Assembly (NCBI GenBank): GCA_012033255.1
Contig: JAAUSF010000023.1
Location: forward strand, 1 to 54,114
Source: Cyanobacteria bacterium RU_5_0
GTDB taxonomy: Bacteria; Cyanobacteriota; Cyanobacteriia; Elainellales; Elainellaceae
Direction: 5' to 3'
Length of the DNA: 54,114 nt
Shown here: one piece after another, positions 35,642 through 44,659 of the stretch
Numbering within the stretch: the first letter of the stretch is position 1
Layout: each line of letters opens with the position of its first letter
The notes under the pieces: model-generated
The model's database searches: none
What the model was told of the DNA's origin: nothing
The model's input: the letters and a program-made list of their open reading frames with translations, nothing else
Made by a program: the position numbers and the translations under genes

Positions 35642-36913
35642 CTAGCCCTTTTTCTTAGTACGCCCTGAATCCCGTTTATTAGGGGTGTTCGTAGCGGGTT
35701 TGTTTGTTGTTGCCGTAGATTTACTTGCCGTAGGAGGCTCCTTTTTAACATCTTTCTTGACTTCTTTCTTAGAATCTTCCGTCTCCTTCTTCGCCTTCAC
35801 AGGTTCAAAAGGGAGAGCTTCTCGACCCTCAGCTGCCTTCTCCTCGGCATCTACAAGCTTCTGAAGGTTTTCGGGCAAAGGTTCCCTCGAAAGAATATAC
35901 GTTTGAAGGGTTTGGAAGAGATTAGCAATCACCATATACATCAACACCCCGGCAGGCAGAGGGAAGAACAAGAACATCCCTGAAAAAAGAATGGGTGTGA
36001 AGCGATTGACTACTGCCTGTTGAGGATTGCTCGAATTACTGGAACCTTGTCCTGAGAGCAATTGGTTGATATAGAGGCTGACTCCAAAGAACAAAACCAT
36101 TCCTAGAATGTCCCAATTGATCGCACCATCTTCACCAAAAGCCCCAACCCGCCCAAGAGCTTTAATGAACAGGAACCCTCTATTCGCGGCTAATCCGGGA
36201 ACTGTGCCTTGAATCGTGACATCTCCGGGGCTGAGAGCTTCCAGATTGCCGTTCTCGTCAAACTGAACCAGGTTATCTCCCTTAGTAATCTTCCAACTAG
36301 GGCTAATCTCAGTTTCAGGATATTCAGCCAACAAATCCGCTAGCGGTTCACCAGAGGTCGTTTGGAACAGGACACGAGTTTTCTCACCGATCGCCAACTG
36401 ATTACCGCCCGGAAGGACAGCCGTCACTGGAGCATGAATTCCATCCGCAATGTAAATATTTTGTGGGTTGGTGGAAAAGGCTTGAGGCTGGATCTGCTCA
36501 ATCTGCTCTCGTGGAAGAATCTGAACGTTGACCGTGTAGTTGATATCAGAGAACGGCGACCCGCGTAAGGTGGCAAACAGCGCAAAGAGGATTGGCATCT
36601 GCAAGAGGACTGGGAAACAGCCTGCCAGAGGATTACCAAACTCTTTATAGATTTTGCTCATCTCCTCCTGCTGCTTAGCCGGATCATCCTTGTGTCGCTC
36701 CTGAACTTCCTTAACCCGCTTTTGCATTGCAGGCTGTGCAACTTTCATCCGCCGCATACTGCGAATTGAACCCGCACTGAGGGGGTAGAGAGCGAAACGG
36801 ATGACTAACGTCAGAGCCACGATGGCAAGACCATAGCTAGGCACAATCCCGTAGAAAAAATCCAGGATTGGCAACATTACATTGTTAGAGAGAAACCCGA
36901 CACCGAAGTCCAT
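35642..36913 (-). CDS. yidC: Membrane protein insertase YidC/Alb3 family
   Basis: 423 residues. Helix 1 is near 15-40, the cytosolic hairpin [20 protein letters not shown] follows, then the core [20 protein letters not shown] (about 92-111). A luminal insert of about 130 residues (about 130-265) lies before three further helices and a Lys/Glu/Thr-rich tail (about 355-423), which in Alb3-like proteins contacts ribosomes or SRP. It inserts thylakoid and plasma-membrane proteins. Confidence 0.96.
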   Translation of the reverse strand: MDFGVGFLSNNVMLPILDFFYGIVPSYGLAIVALTLVIRFALYPLSAGSIRSMRRMKVAQPAMQKRVKEVQERHKDDPAKQQEEMSKIYKEFGNPLAGCFPVLLQMPILFALFATLRGSPFSDINYTVNVQILPREQIEQIQPQAFSTNPQNIYIADGIHAPVTAVLPGGNQLAIGEKTRVLFQTTSGEPLADLLAEYPETEISPSWKITKGDNLVQFDENGNLEALSPGDVTIQGTVPGLAANRGFLFIKALGRVGAFGEDGAINWDILGMVLFFGVSLYINQLLSGQGSSNSSNPQQAVVNRFTPILFSGMFLFFPLPAGVLMYMVIANLFQTLQTYILSREPLPENLQKLVDAEEKAAEGREALPFEPVKAKKETEDSKKEVKKDVKKEPPTASKSTATTNKPATNTPNKRDSGRTKKKG

Positions 36914-37104
36914 GCGCTGTGTCTACCTACGTACTCTGAAATTTGCCTAAAATTAATCTATCTGAATACTAGCCAACAACTGCCAACTCGTCAGTCGTTG
37001 AGCGCACTAGAAAAGCCTGATGGAGTCATCAAGCCCCCAGAAAGCGCTTCCTAATCCTAACAGCAAGCGTTTGACAAGGGAGGGGGGTGATCCGAATAAT
37101 TCCA

Positions 37105-37503
37105 CTACTTTTGCTGACCGATCGATCCACTGGCTTGCTGCGCTCTAGCGGAGAGTCGTTGGTTGATGTAATCATACATTTCACGAAACCTGGGAACGGC
37201 TCTCATCTCCAAGCGACTGCCATCCTTAAGTGTCAGCACCATATCGCCCCAAGCCCCAAGCCCACGAGGAACAGTGACGACCTTAACAATCTCAGGGTAA
37301 ATGACATCAGAGCGATCGCGACCCATCCATCCACCCGTTACAGAAACACGACGATCGGTAATTCGGTAGCGCAGCCAGAGGGCACGGGCGATCGCGCCAA
37401 CCGTCAACGGCAAAGCGACAATTGTAAAACCTAACAAAATATTAATAATCAGATCCCCGATGTGAGGACCCCCCTCATAGTAAACGTCTTCTTTAATCCC
37501 CAT
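37105..37503 (-). CDS. PH-domain membrane protein between rnpA and yidC
   Basis: 132 residues. A membrane hairpin near 15-45 (LIINILLGFTIVALPLTVGA) leads to a bacterial PH domain (RITDRRVSVTGGWMGRDRSD, VTVPRGLGAWGDMVLTLKDG). This protein sits between rnpA and yidC in many cyanobacteria, replacing yidD. Its start overlaps the rnpA stop by 11 bases, implying translational coupling. Confidence 0.88.
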   Translation of the reverse strand: MGIKEDVYYEGGPHIGDLIINILLGFTIVALPLTVGAIARALWLRYRITDRRVSVTGGWMGRDRSDVIYPEIVKVVTVPRGLGAWGDMVLTLKDGSRLEMRAVPRFREMYDYINQRLSARAQQASGSIGQQK

Positions 37504-37891
37504 TGATGACCTCAGCGTTTATCAATAACTGCTTTAATTCTTGCAGAAATTGTTCATAACCGCATTCGATCGCGCTTGGTTTGACCACAATTACGAGTTG
37601 CCAGTTAGGGGACATCTGGGGTAGCAACTGGCGCAACACTGCCCGAATTTGTCGCTTAATTCGGTTACGAACGACCGCCCGTTTGCTCACCTTTTGACTG
37701 ATTGAAATGCCAACTTGAATCGGCTGAGCAACTTCCGACTTTTCCTGATCAGCGATATTAGAGCCAACGGCATAAGGTTGATGGCGCAATGCTCTCAACG
37801 TCAGGTGAACAGTCGATCGTCGTAGGCCGCGCTGATAGACTGTGCTGAAGTCCTGCCGTCGTCTGAGTCGATTTGCCTTTGCCAGAGCCAC
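37493..37891 (-). CDS. rnpA: Ribonuclease P protein component
   Basis: 132 residues from GTG 37891 (VALAKANRLRRRQDF), the usual beginning of cyanobacterial RnpA. TTG 37906 gives five more residues and would overlap the rpmH stop. The RNR motif is KVSKRAVVRNRIKRQIRAVL (about 66-85). It binds RNase P RNA to mature tRNA 5' ends. It is the second gene after rpmH. Confidence 0.93.
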   Translation of the reverse strand: MALAKANRLRRRQDFSTVYQRGLRRSTVHLTLRALRHQPYAVGSNIADQEKSEVAQPIQVGISISQKVSKRAVVRNRIKRQIRAVLRQLLPQMSPNWQLVIVVKPSAIECGYEQFLQELKQLLINAEVINGD

Positions 37892-37898
37892 GCTAAGG

Positions 37899-38039
37899 TC
37901 AGGCAACGGCTAGCCGAACCCGTCCTTTGCTACGTCGAGCCTTAATCACGCGCCGTCCGGTGTGCGATCGCATCCGGGCACGGAAGCCAGAGGTTCTTCG
38001 ACGCTTACGGCTCGTACCGCCTAAAGTCCGCTTAGTCAT
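37899..38039 (-). CDS. rpmH: 50S ribosomal protein L34
   Basis: 46 residues, very basic: [20 protein letters not shown], then [10 protein letters not shown] and a [10 protein letters not shown] stretch, the classic L34 pattern. It precedes rnpA as in nearly all bacteria. In the rnpA-rpmH region of other bacteria oriC is close by, but dnaA is not in this window. Confidence 0.97.
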   Translation of the reverse strand: MTKRTLGGTSRKRRRTSGFRARMRSHTGRRVIKARRSKGRVRLAVA

Positions 38040-38154
38040 GAGTGATCACTCCAATGTCTGAAAAAGCCACAGTCTAATATCATACCATTCTCGATCAGAG
38101 TGGCGGATGCGAAAATGCGAAGGATGATCCAGTTGGGTCGAGGGCGATCGTTGA

Positions 38155-38715
38155 TTAGCCTTCGTTTGAAATACTCAAAATCCAGGTTCCTACATAGCGT
38201 CGGAGCGGAACATCACCTGGCGCAATCACTAGAGCATTGAAATAGTGCATCCCAGGGCGATTTGGATTTCGGACATTTGACAGCACAATCTCAATACGAG
38301 TGTCTGCCGGAACAGGTTCGGTGGGATAAATCTGAATGACTCGATTTTCCTGATCCCAGACTACTTCGTCTAGAGAAACCTCATCGCCATCAACTTCAAG
38401 ACGAACTGAATCGGGATCAAATCTGCCTCGGTAGGTGTCGGGATAGTTGACAAAGAACTCAGAAACAGCCGTTTCCATTTTGTCAGCCGGAATCCGCAGG
38501 CGATAGCGATCGCGCACTCCGGGTCTGCCATCATAATCGAGGTAATACCCAAGCTGATTTTCTCGTTCGACCCCGCTAAAAATGGTTAATCCAGGGGTAC
38601 CTTGTGCCAAGACCGGGAGAGCAAGACCTGTTAATAAACAACTTGAGACGGCCAGGGCTGAGAAAAGACGAAGCATTGACGGTTTTTGAGGTGACATAGG
38701 CTCAACTGCAATCAT
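38155..38715 (-). CDS. DUF2808 exported protein
   Basis: 186 residues from ATG 38715 (ATG 38697 is an alternative; both lack a strong ribosome-binding site). A signal peptide lies at about 10-37 (ALAVSSCLLTGLALPVLAQG). The rest matches DUF2808: DRYRLRIPADKMETAVSEFF, YPDTYRGRFDPDSVRLEVDG, TRIEIVLSNVRNPNRPGMHY. These secreted, beta-sandwich-like proteins are widespread in cyanobacteria and of unknown role. Confidence 0.88.
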   Translation of the reverse strand: MIAVEPMSPQKPSMLRLFSALAVSSCLLTGLALPVLAQGTPGLTIFSGVERENQLGYYLDYDGRPGVRDRYRLRIPADKMETAVSEFFVNYPDTYRGRFDPDSVRLEVDGDEVSLDEVVWDQENRVIQIYPTEPVPADTRIEIVLSNVRNPNRPGMHYFNALVIAPGDVPLRRYVGTWILSISNEG

Positions 38716-39174
38716 GACGGTTAAGGTTTGTGTTGTGAATTTTACAACGAATGACTTTACCAAAATTATCAAAGAATTTCAGTGTTCCTTTGAGGAAAGG
38801 ATGACGGAGTTGAATGTTACAAAGTGCCCAGGCAAATTTAGCGTAAGCTAATCGGCATTCATTTTTGCATTGTTTGCATTGGTAATTTTCTGAAATTCCT
38901 GTGGGGTGGGCATCTTGCCCGCCCAGATCAGGCAACTTAAACGCTCGTTCGCTTATTTCTTTTCAAATCTCTTTGAGTTTACTGTGTTGCGTTTGTAGAA
39001 ATCGCTTAGAATGTTTGACTAAAAAAGAGTTCTCTCCATAACAGAGATATGCTACATCTAGAGCAAACGAGGAATTTTCAGAGCTTTACAACTCTATTAG
39101 TAGTATTTACGTCCATAGCATAATAATCTGACACTTCAGACTCGATCGCGCCCAAGGAGGCATTGCAGCAAATC
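38716..39174. other. Divergent intergenic region with a palindromic repeat
   Basis: About 460 bases between DUF2808 and the peptidoglycan-binding gene. A family-B half-element occupies 38901-38949. AAGGAGG at 39154-39160 precedes the next gene. No gene was seen. Confidence 0.55.
38901..38949. repeat. Family-B palindromic half-element
   Basis: GGGTGGGCATCTTGCCCGCC followed by CAGATCAGGCAACTTAAAC. It is identical over about 42 bases to the copy at 47770-47812 and, in reverse, to the left half of the copy at 15193. Confidence 0.8.
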
Positions 39175-40404
39175 ATGGAACTCTTCAATCTCCATCATCA
39201 CCGAAATCACAAGATATCCCCATTCAGGTCGCTGTTTGGGTTGACAACGGCGACTGCCTTGACTGTCTTGAGTTTTGGGGGGCTACCTCTGGCGATCGCC
39301 CAGACTCCCTCCGTCAGCTTACGCCCGGATGATAGCGGTGAAGCAGTTGCCGATCTTCAGCGTCAATTAGCTGATCTAGGCTACTACAACGGCGAGATTA
39401 CGGGATTTTTTGGTTCATTAACTCAAGATGCCGTAGTTCGATTTCAGCAAGATAATGGGTTAACTGCGGATGGAGTCGTTGGTTCAGCGACAGAACAAGC
39501 GTTGTATGGGGAATCGTCTCCAGCCGCAGCGGAGCAAACAGAGCAAGATCCAGAGTCTTCGGCTCCTCGAAGGATGCTCCGGCTCAACGACGATGGCGAT
39601 CAGGTGGCAGAGTTGCAGCGACGGCTAGCGGCTCTAGGCTATTACGAAGGTGAGATTTCGGGCGTGTTCGATCGCCAAACCGAAGCCGCCGTGATTCAGT
39701 TTCAGCAAGACAATGGGCTGACCGCAGACGGGATTGTTGGGGCAAGCACAACAGATGCCTTACGCCGTCCGACTGAAGAAATCGCTCGATCGCCCTCTCC
39801 TGCTCCCACAACGACCATTCCCCCGACAACCAGCACCGCTACTCCGGATCGAACAACACCATTGCTGAGAGTAGGAGATTCTGGCACAGAAGTGAGTGCC
39901 CTCCAGACTCGTCTCAAAGAACTTGGCTTTTATCAGGGCGAGGTGACTGGCTCCTACGATCGCCCAACCGAAGCGGCTGTAATTGCGTTTCAGCGATCCC
40001 AAGGCTTAACGCCTGATGGCATTGCTGGACCGCAAGTAGCGGCGGCTCTCACTAATCCTAGAAATCTCACTGGCGGAACGACTCCACCCCAAAATGAGCA
40101 ATATCTGCAAGCTAGACGAGAAGCTGAGCAAGCCAGACAGGAGGCGCAGCAAGCCAGACTTGAAGCCGAGCAAGCTCGACTTGAAGCCGAGCAAGCCAGA
40201 CTAGTCCTATCCCAGAATATGGAAGAGGGGCGTTTCAGCGTTGTGGAGTTACAACGGCATTTGCAAACGAATGGATTCAATCCAGGCGGGATGAATGGTG
40301 TGCTAACTCCTGAAACCCAGCAGGCGATCGTAGAGGCACAGCGAACCTATGGTCTGACCCAAGGCGACTTAGATTTGTTTGGCGATTCATCATTGCCATA
40401 TTGA
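39175..40404 (+). CDS. Peptidoglycan-binding-domain protein with coiled coil
   Basis: 409 residues from ATG 39175 (a TTG at 39163 lies too close to AAGGAGG). A signal peptide covers about 15-43 (LTVLSFGGLPLAIAQ). Three PG_binding_1 domains follow at about 50-105, 135-190 and 222-280 (VADLQRQLADLGYYNGEITG type, with FQQDNGLTADGIVG). A heptad-rich EQARLEAEQAR coiled coil spans about 298-338, and a degenerate fourth domain is at 350-405 (VVELQRHLQTNGFNPGGMNG). It probably anchors to the wall and self-associates. Its last 58 bases overlap the convergent FG-GAP gene. Confidence 0.9.
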   Translation: MELFNLHHHRNHKISPFRSLFGLTTATALTVLSFGGLPLAIAQTPSVSLRPDDSGEAVADLQRQLADLGYYNGEITGFFGSLTQDAVVRFQQDNGLTADGVVGSATEQALYGESSPAAAEQTEQDPESSAPRRMLRLNDDGDQVAELQRRLAALGYYEGEISGVFDRQTEAAVIQFQQDNGLTADGIVGASTTDALRRPTEEIARSPSPAPTTTIPPTTSTATPDRTTPLLRVGDSGTEVSALQTRLKELGFYQGEVTGSYDRPTEAAVIAFQRSQGLTPDGIAGPQVAAALTNPRNLTGGTTPPQNEQYLQARREAEQARQEAQQARLEAEQARLEAEQARLVLSQNMEEGRFSVVELQRHLQTNGFNPGGMNGVLTPETQQAIVEAQRTYGLTQGDLDLFGDSSLPY

Positions 40405-41846
40405 TATGGAATTTGGAGGAGTTGGTTTGGCTCAGGAGAAGGGATTTTGGCGGTTTTACCGTCTAGCCAATGAACTTCTACAGCGTCGATCGCCAGATTT
40501 GTTCCCAGACCGAAGTGAGCAACGGGTTCCATTTGACAGAGATAGCCACTTCCAGCGTCGATCGCTCGACTTTGGATGCGCCCATTGGCAATAAGTTTGA
40601 CGATCGCTCCACGGGCAGGTGCGCCTTGAGCCGTTAGGGGTAAGACTCGTAGCCATGCGTTTGAGTTAGCGGAAGAATGGTAGAGCGACAAGGGCTGTTC
40701 TCCCGATTCTCCATGAGCAATGATCAGTTCCAGTCGTCCATCGCCGTCAAAATCTCCGATCGCGGCTCCAGTTCCGAGTCCTGTGGGTTCAAGGGCATTT
40801 CCAATATCGAGGGTTGTCCATTTGCCCTCTCGCCAACCAAAGAGACGGTTGGGTTGTCCGATGTTGTTGAAAAAGATTTCTTCGTAGCCATCGTTGTCGA
40901 AATCAGCTGCGATCACAGTGCGGATGCGAGACGGCAGGGATAGAGCAGTCGAGGCAATATCACGAAATTTACCTGGTTCTTGTTGAATATAAAGTCGATG
41001 AGATCCTTGCCAATTGCCATAAACCAGGTCAAAGCGTCCGTCACCATTAGCATCAAGGGCAGCAACCCCGCGACCATGCTCATATGGATCGCTGATCCCG
41101 GCGATCGCTGCGATATTCACAAATGTTCCATCGCCTTGATTGCGGAACAAGAAGTTAGCGCCGTTTTCATTTGCCATGAAAATATCCATGCGTTCTGAAA
41201 CGAGGGGTAGCGCCACGATGCCCCGTCCACCAGTGGTCATAGCCAATCCTGCCTCTGGAGCCACATCAGCTAACATCCCGTCTGTATTCAACTCATAGAG
41301 CCGAATCGGACCGCCATAATTTGCAATCAGGCAACCATACCGTCCATCGCCATCTCGATCGATCCACGCCACCGATCGCCCCGCCCTGAGATTCAACGAA
41401 TCTTGATTTTGAGGAAGGGCAAACAGATCTGTCCAAGCCCCATTTTGCCAATCGAAAAGCCGATCGCCAAATTTTTTCCGTCCCATAAATGTATCTGTAT
41501 TGAGGACATAGATTTCTTCTCGACCATCCCCATCCAAATCGCCTGCGGCAACCCCGATCGCTTGTCGTCCTGGGTCAGCTAATCCCTCATCTGCGATATC
41601 AATAAACCCAGTGCCTTGCCATTTCAAGACCAAATTCCGCTTGCCAAATCCTGCAACGAATAGCTCAAATGCTCCATCTCCGTCTACATCGGTTACAGCA
41701 ATGCCATAGTTCAGTTGAGTGGGGTTATCAAGCAAAAGAGAACTTTTATCAATCAACATGGTTCGGACGCGATAAATGACTGTGTTATCAGCGTTGTCAG
41801 GGTGTAGCGATCGGGGTTTGCCCTGATTTCGCCAACTGAAAAACAT
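40347..41846 (-). CDS. FG-GAP/VCBS repeat protein with ASPIC/UnbV domain (CRTAC1-like)
   Basis: 499 residues from ATG 41846; ATG 41759 (MLIDKSS) would shorten it by 29. At least six FG-GAP blades with calcium-type motifs DxDGDGxxE are visible (DVDGDGAFELFVAGFGKRNL, DLDGDGREEIYVLN, DANGDGRFDLVYGNW, DFDGDGRLELIIAH), forming a beta-propeller. The C-terminal 100 residues are ASPIC/UnbV (NSNAWLRVLPLTAQGAPARG; VEVHWLDGKTAKI). Similar proteins are extracellular. No signal peptide is obvious, which is odd for the family. The 3' end overlaps the peptidoglycan-binding gene. Confidence 0.88.
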   Translation of the reverse strand: MFFSWRNQGKPRSLHPDNADNTVIYRVRTMLIDKSSLLLDNPTQLNYGIAVTDVDGDGAFELFVAGFGKRNLVLKWQGTGFIDIADEGLADPGRQAIGVAAGDLDGDGREEIYVLNTDTFMGRKKFGDRLFDWQNGAWTDLFALPQNQDSLNLRAGRSVAWIDRDGDGRYGCLIANYGGPIRLYELNTDGMLADVAPEAGLAMTTGGRGIVALPLVSERMDIFMANENGANFLFRNQGDGTFVNIAAIAGISDPYEHGRGVAALDANGDGRFDLVYGNWQGSHRLYIQQEPGKFRDIASTALSLPSRIRTVIAADFDNDGYEEIFFNNIGQPNRLFGWREGKWTTLDIGNALEPTGLGTGAAIGDFDGDGRLELIIAHGESGEQPLSLYHSSANSNAWLRVLPLTAQGAPARGAIVKLIANGRIQSRAIDAGSGYLCQMEPVAHFGLGTNLAIDAVEVHWLDGKTAKIPSPEPNQLLQIPYQYGNDESPNKSKSPWVRP

Positions 41847-42374
41847 CGCTTCAACGAGCGAGACTTGTTTTGTAGAGCGTTGGCTTCAAAACGAATTTGA
41901 AAATTCTTACACTAATCGTGCAGGAACCGATCGAAGCTTAATCATATTGTTACGTAACGCAATGTCCGACTTCTTTAATCTCTTGACAACTCAGAGTATG
42001 GGGTTCCATCCAGTCACAGGCATTCGTGTCGCTTCTGTGGATGGGTCAAACTCTGACAGGACAAAGGCGAACTGTACTTTGTACCTCGTTCAAGTCTCCG
42101 GTGGGGCATCACGGGGACTCAAAACAAAGCTCAGGAAACGTCCGATGCAATCTTCAGGAGTCACTGAGAAGCCATCGCTGTATTGCTTGCAATCAGCGTC
42201 GGGAGATGTCACTTACTCTTTCACCTCCTCATCCTGACTCCCAAGCCACTCGATCGCCTCCTCACACCAACCTGAGCCAAACCGCACGAGGATGGGGGAT
42301 GGGAGGATGGGGGGATAATAGGGTGATAGTGTGATAGGGGGATCACTCCCCTATTCCATTACTCCCCTACTCCT
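41847..42374. other. Intergenic region with GGGGGAT-rich repeats
   Basis: About 530 bases upstream of both the FG-GAP gene and the GH57 gene. Near 42290-42360 there is a GGATGGG/GATAGTGTGATAGG tract of the short-tandem kind, running almost to the GH57 ATG. Open frames here (41947-42237, 42026-42334) lack recognisable products. Confidence 0.5.
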
Positions 42375-43892
42375 ATGACTGCAACCGCTTCCTTTGCTGA
42401 TCTACCTGTATTAGACGAGTTACGGTCTGGTTTGCCTAACATTTGTGGATGGGAGGCGGAGATTCGATCGATCGTCAACCATCCTGATCCTGTGTTTTTG
42501 CCGACTACGAATCTTCGTCTGGACGCCATCACAGCCGGATTTGCGTGTGCCTTGCATATGCATCAACCGACGATTCCGGCGGGTTGGAATGGCGGCTTGA
42601 TCTGCAATCTTCAGTACATGGTTGAACATCCACACGACGGAGACAATCACAATGCCGAAATGTTTGCCTGGTGCTATTCGCGCATGGGCAATTTCATTCC
42701 GGAACTAATTGCTCAGGGCTGTAATCCTCGCATCATGCTTGACTATTCTGGTAATCTGCTGTGGGGATTGCGCCAAATGAATCGAGATGATGTCTTTAAT
42801 ACCCTGAAACGGATTACTTGCGATCCCGACTATCAGCCTTATGTGGAATGGTTGGGAACGATGTGGAGTCATGCGGTTGTGCCTTCGACACCAATCCCCG
42901 ATCTCAAGCTTCACATTCAAGCATGGCAGCATTATTTTGCGTCGGTTTTTGGCTATGATGCGCTGAGACGAGTCAAAGGGTTTTCACCGCCGGAAATGCA
43001 TTTGCCCAATCATCCGGATACGCTGTACGAATACATCACAGCGTTGAAGGAATGCGGCTATCGCTGGCTGATGGTGCAAGAGCATTCCGTTGAAAATTTA
43101 GATGGTTCAGGATTACGGCAGGAGCAAAAATACATCCCAAACCGATTGGTAGCCCGAAATTCGCAGGGTGAAACGATCGCCATCACCGCCTTGATCAAGA
43201 CTCAGGGGTCGGATACAAAGCTTGTTGCCCAAATGCAGCCTTATTTTGAAGCAAAAGGGCGTGGTCAACAACCTATCGGACATTTCACAGCCCCTTCCCT
43301 TGTCACCCAAATTGCCGACGGAGAGAACGGAGGGGTGATGATGAATGAATATCCGCGTGATTTATTTCGGATTTATCATGAGATTCGTGATCGCGGTGAC
43401 AACTATTCTGGTGTGGTTGCCATGAATGGAACTGAATATCTAGAACTGCTGGAGGCGGCCGGAGCAAATCCACAGGAGTATCCAATTTGTCAGGCAGCGA
43501 GTCAATATAAGATTTGGCAGCGAGTCGATCCGACCTGTGCCACACCGGATGCTGTAGAACAGGCGATCGCCGATCTCAATCAATCTGATCCTCATTTTCA
43601 TGTGGATGGTGCCTCCTGGACAAATGACATCAGTTGGGTCAAAGGCTATGAAAACGTCCTGGAACCCATGAATAAGCTGAGCGCCTTGTTCCACAAAAAA
43701 TATGATTCACTGGTGCAGTCTGATCCAGAAGTCACGAAGCGATCGGACTATCAAGAAGCCCTGCTCTACACTCTCTTGCTGCAAACCAGTTGTTTTCGCT
43801 ACTGGGGACAAGGCACCTGGACAGACTATGCCCGTGAACTCTATCGTCGAGGCGAAGGGGCGATCGGGATTGAACAGCTTATTAGGGGCTAA
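42375..43892 (+). CDS. Glycoside hydrolase family 57 protein
   Basis: 505 residues. The N-terminal HMHQP motif (about 61-65), GCNPRIMLDYSGNLLWGLRQ and WLGTMWSHAVVPSTPIPDLK are characteristic of GH57-type (beta/alpha)7 barrels; EMHLPNHPDTLYEYITALKE carries a candidate catalytic glutamate in PPEMH. Members cut or transfer alpha-glucans, so a role in glycogen turnover is likely; specific activity is not clear. The start ATG follows a C/T-rich tract without a strong ribosome-binding site. Confidence 0.9.
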   Translation: MTATASFADLPVLDELRSGLPNICGWEAEIRSIVNHPDPVFLPTTNLRLDAITAGFACALHMHQPTIPAGWNGGLICNLQYMVEHPHDGDNHNAEMFAWCYSRMGNFIPELIAQGCNPRIMLDYSGNLLWGLRQMNRDDVFNTLKRITCDPDYQPYVEWLGTMWSHAVVPSTPIPDLKLHIQAWQHYFASVFGYDALRRVKGFSPPEMHLPNHPDTLYEYITALKECGYRWLMVQEHSVENLDGSGLRQEQKYIPNRLVARNSQGETIAITALIKTQGSDTKLVAQMQPYFEAKGRGQQPIGHFTAPSLVTQIADGENGGVMMNEYPRDLFRIYHEIRDRGDNYSGVVAMNGTEYLELLEAAGANPQEYPICQAASQYKIWQRVDPTCATPDAVEQAIADLNQSDPHFHVDGASWTNDISWVKGYENVLEPMNKLSALFHKKYDSLVQSDPEVTKRSDYQEALLYTLLLQTSCFRYWGQGTWTDYARELYRRGEGAIGIEQLIRG

Positions 43893-44107
43893 CCTGTAGC
43901 CATAGACCCAGACCTCTGTTGGAGTGTGTTTATGTCTGGTTTAACCACTTAAAGATCTGGAGAAGCTGCAACAGCAAAATCCTGACTACCCGATGGAATA
44001 CCCCCCAAGAAGTCAAAGCTTATAAACGACATAACAGCAAAAAGGGACAAGATAACCTTGCCCCTAGAAAAATAAATATTAGCCTTGTCAGTGTGTCAGG
44101 ACGATCC
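43893..44107. other. Convergent spacer between GH57 and psaD
   Basis: About 215 bases; both genes end here. The only structure seen is the hairpin at 44101-44118, which overlaps the psaD stop. AT-rich around 44040-44080. Confidence 0.5.
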
Positions 44108-44118
44108 TTATGGATCGT
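44101..44118 (-). terminator. Hairpin with the psaD stop codon in its loop
   Basis: ACGATCC/GGATCGT form a perfect 7-bp stem; the four-base loop (ATAA on the minus strand) contains the psaD TAA stop. It lacks a T-run, so it is more likely a 3'-end stabiliser than a classic terminator. Confidence 0.5.
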
Positions 44119-44536
44119 AGGTTCTCTTGCCTGAGAACTTGACCGCAGCCGGTTCAGGATTAGCACCGATACCGCGACCGATCGTATTCACTTGACCACG
44201 ACCTTGATTTACCTTTTCAGGGAAAACGCCATCTGCTGGGTGCAGATATTGAATTTCACCATTAGGGTAAACCCGATAGATCTTATAGTCGTCAATTTTG
44301 GGCTTGAACTTAGTCCGCAGTTGCGCGCCGAGAGCGATACATTGCTCTTTGCGTGCTAGATACAGCAGGTTTTCGCCTTGCCGCATGATGGCAGCACCAC
44401 CCGTCGGCATTTCAAACACCTGCTCATTTGGACTTGTCCAAGTAATGGCGTATTTTTCTTCTTCATCAGCTTTGCTCAGGAGACCGCCGGTGCTGCCTCC
44501 AAACAATGGAGTTTGTCCAGTAAGAGCTTCTGTCAT
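44108..44536 (-). CDS. psaD: Photosystem I reaction center subunit II (PsaD)
   Basis: 142 residues from ATG 44536 ([20 protein letters not shown]). PsaD is the stromal subunit of photosystem I that docks ferredoxin. Conserved segments include [40 protein letters not shown] and [20 protein letters not shown]. The open frame reaches 44575 but the standard start is the internal ATG. Single-gene unit; the stop lies in a hairpin loop. Confidence 0.98.
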   Translation of the reverse strand: MTEALTGQTPLFGGSTGGLLSKADEEEKYAITWTSPNEQVFEMPTGGAAIMRQGENLLYLARKEQCIALGAQLRTKFKPKIDDYKIYRVYPNGEIQYLHPADGVFPEKVNQGRGQVNTIGRGIGANPEPAAVKFSGKRTYDP

Positions 44537-44659
44537 GCAACTTTGTCTCTGAACATTTTTCAGGAATCCTACCATCGCGACTTGTCACAATCTCGCATTT
44601 GTTCAGGAACTGTAACAGTTCTTAGTGGAGAGATGAGGATGGCTGATCTCCTCACTCCT

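Noticed and set aside
37899..38150. Possible oriC next to rpmH
   Set aside because: No dnaA gene and no cluster of DnaA boxes was seen; in cyanobacteria the origin often does not sit beside rpmH.
41947..42334. Two overlapping frames of about 100 codons
   Set aside because: Ser/Arg/His-rich, end in tandem-repeat DNA, no start signal, no recognisable product.
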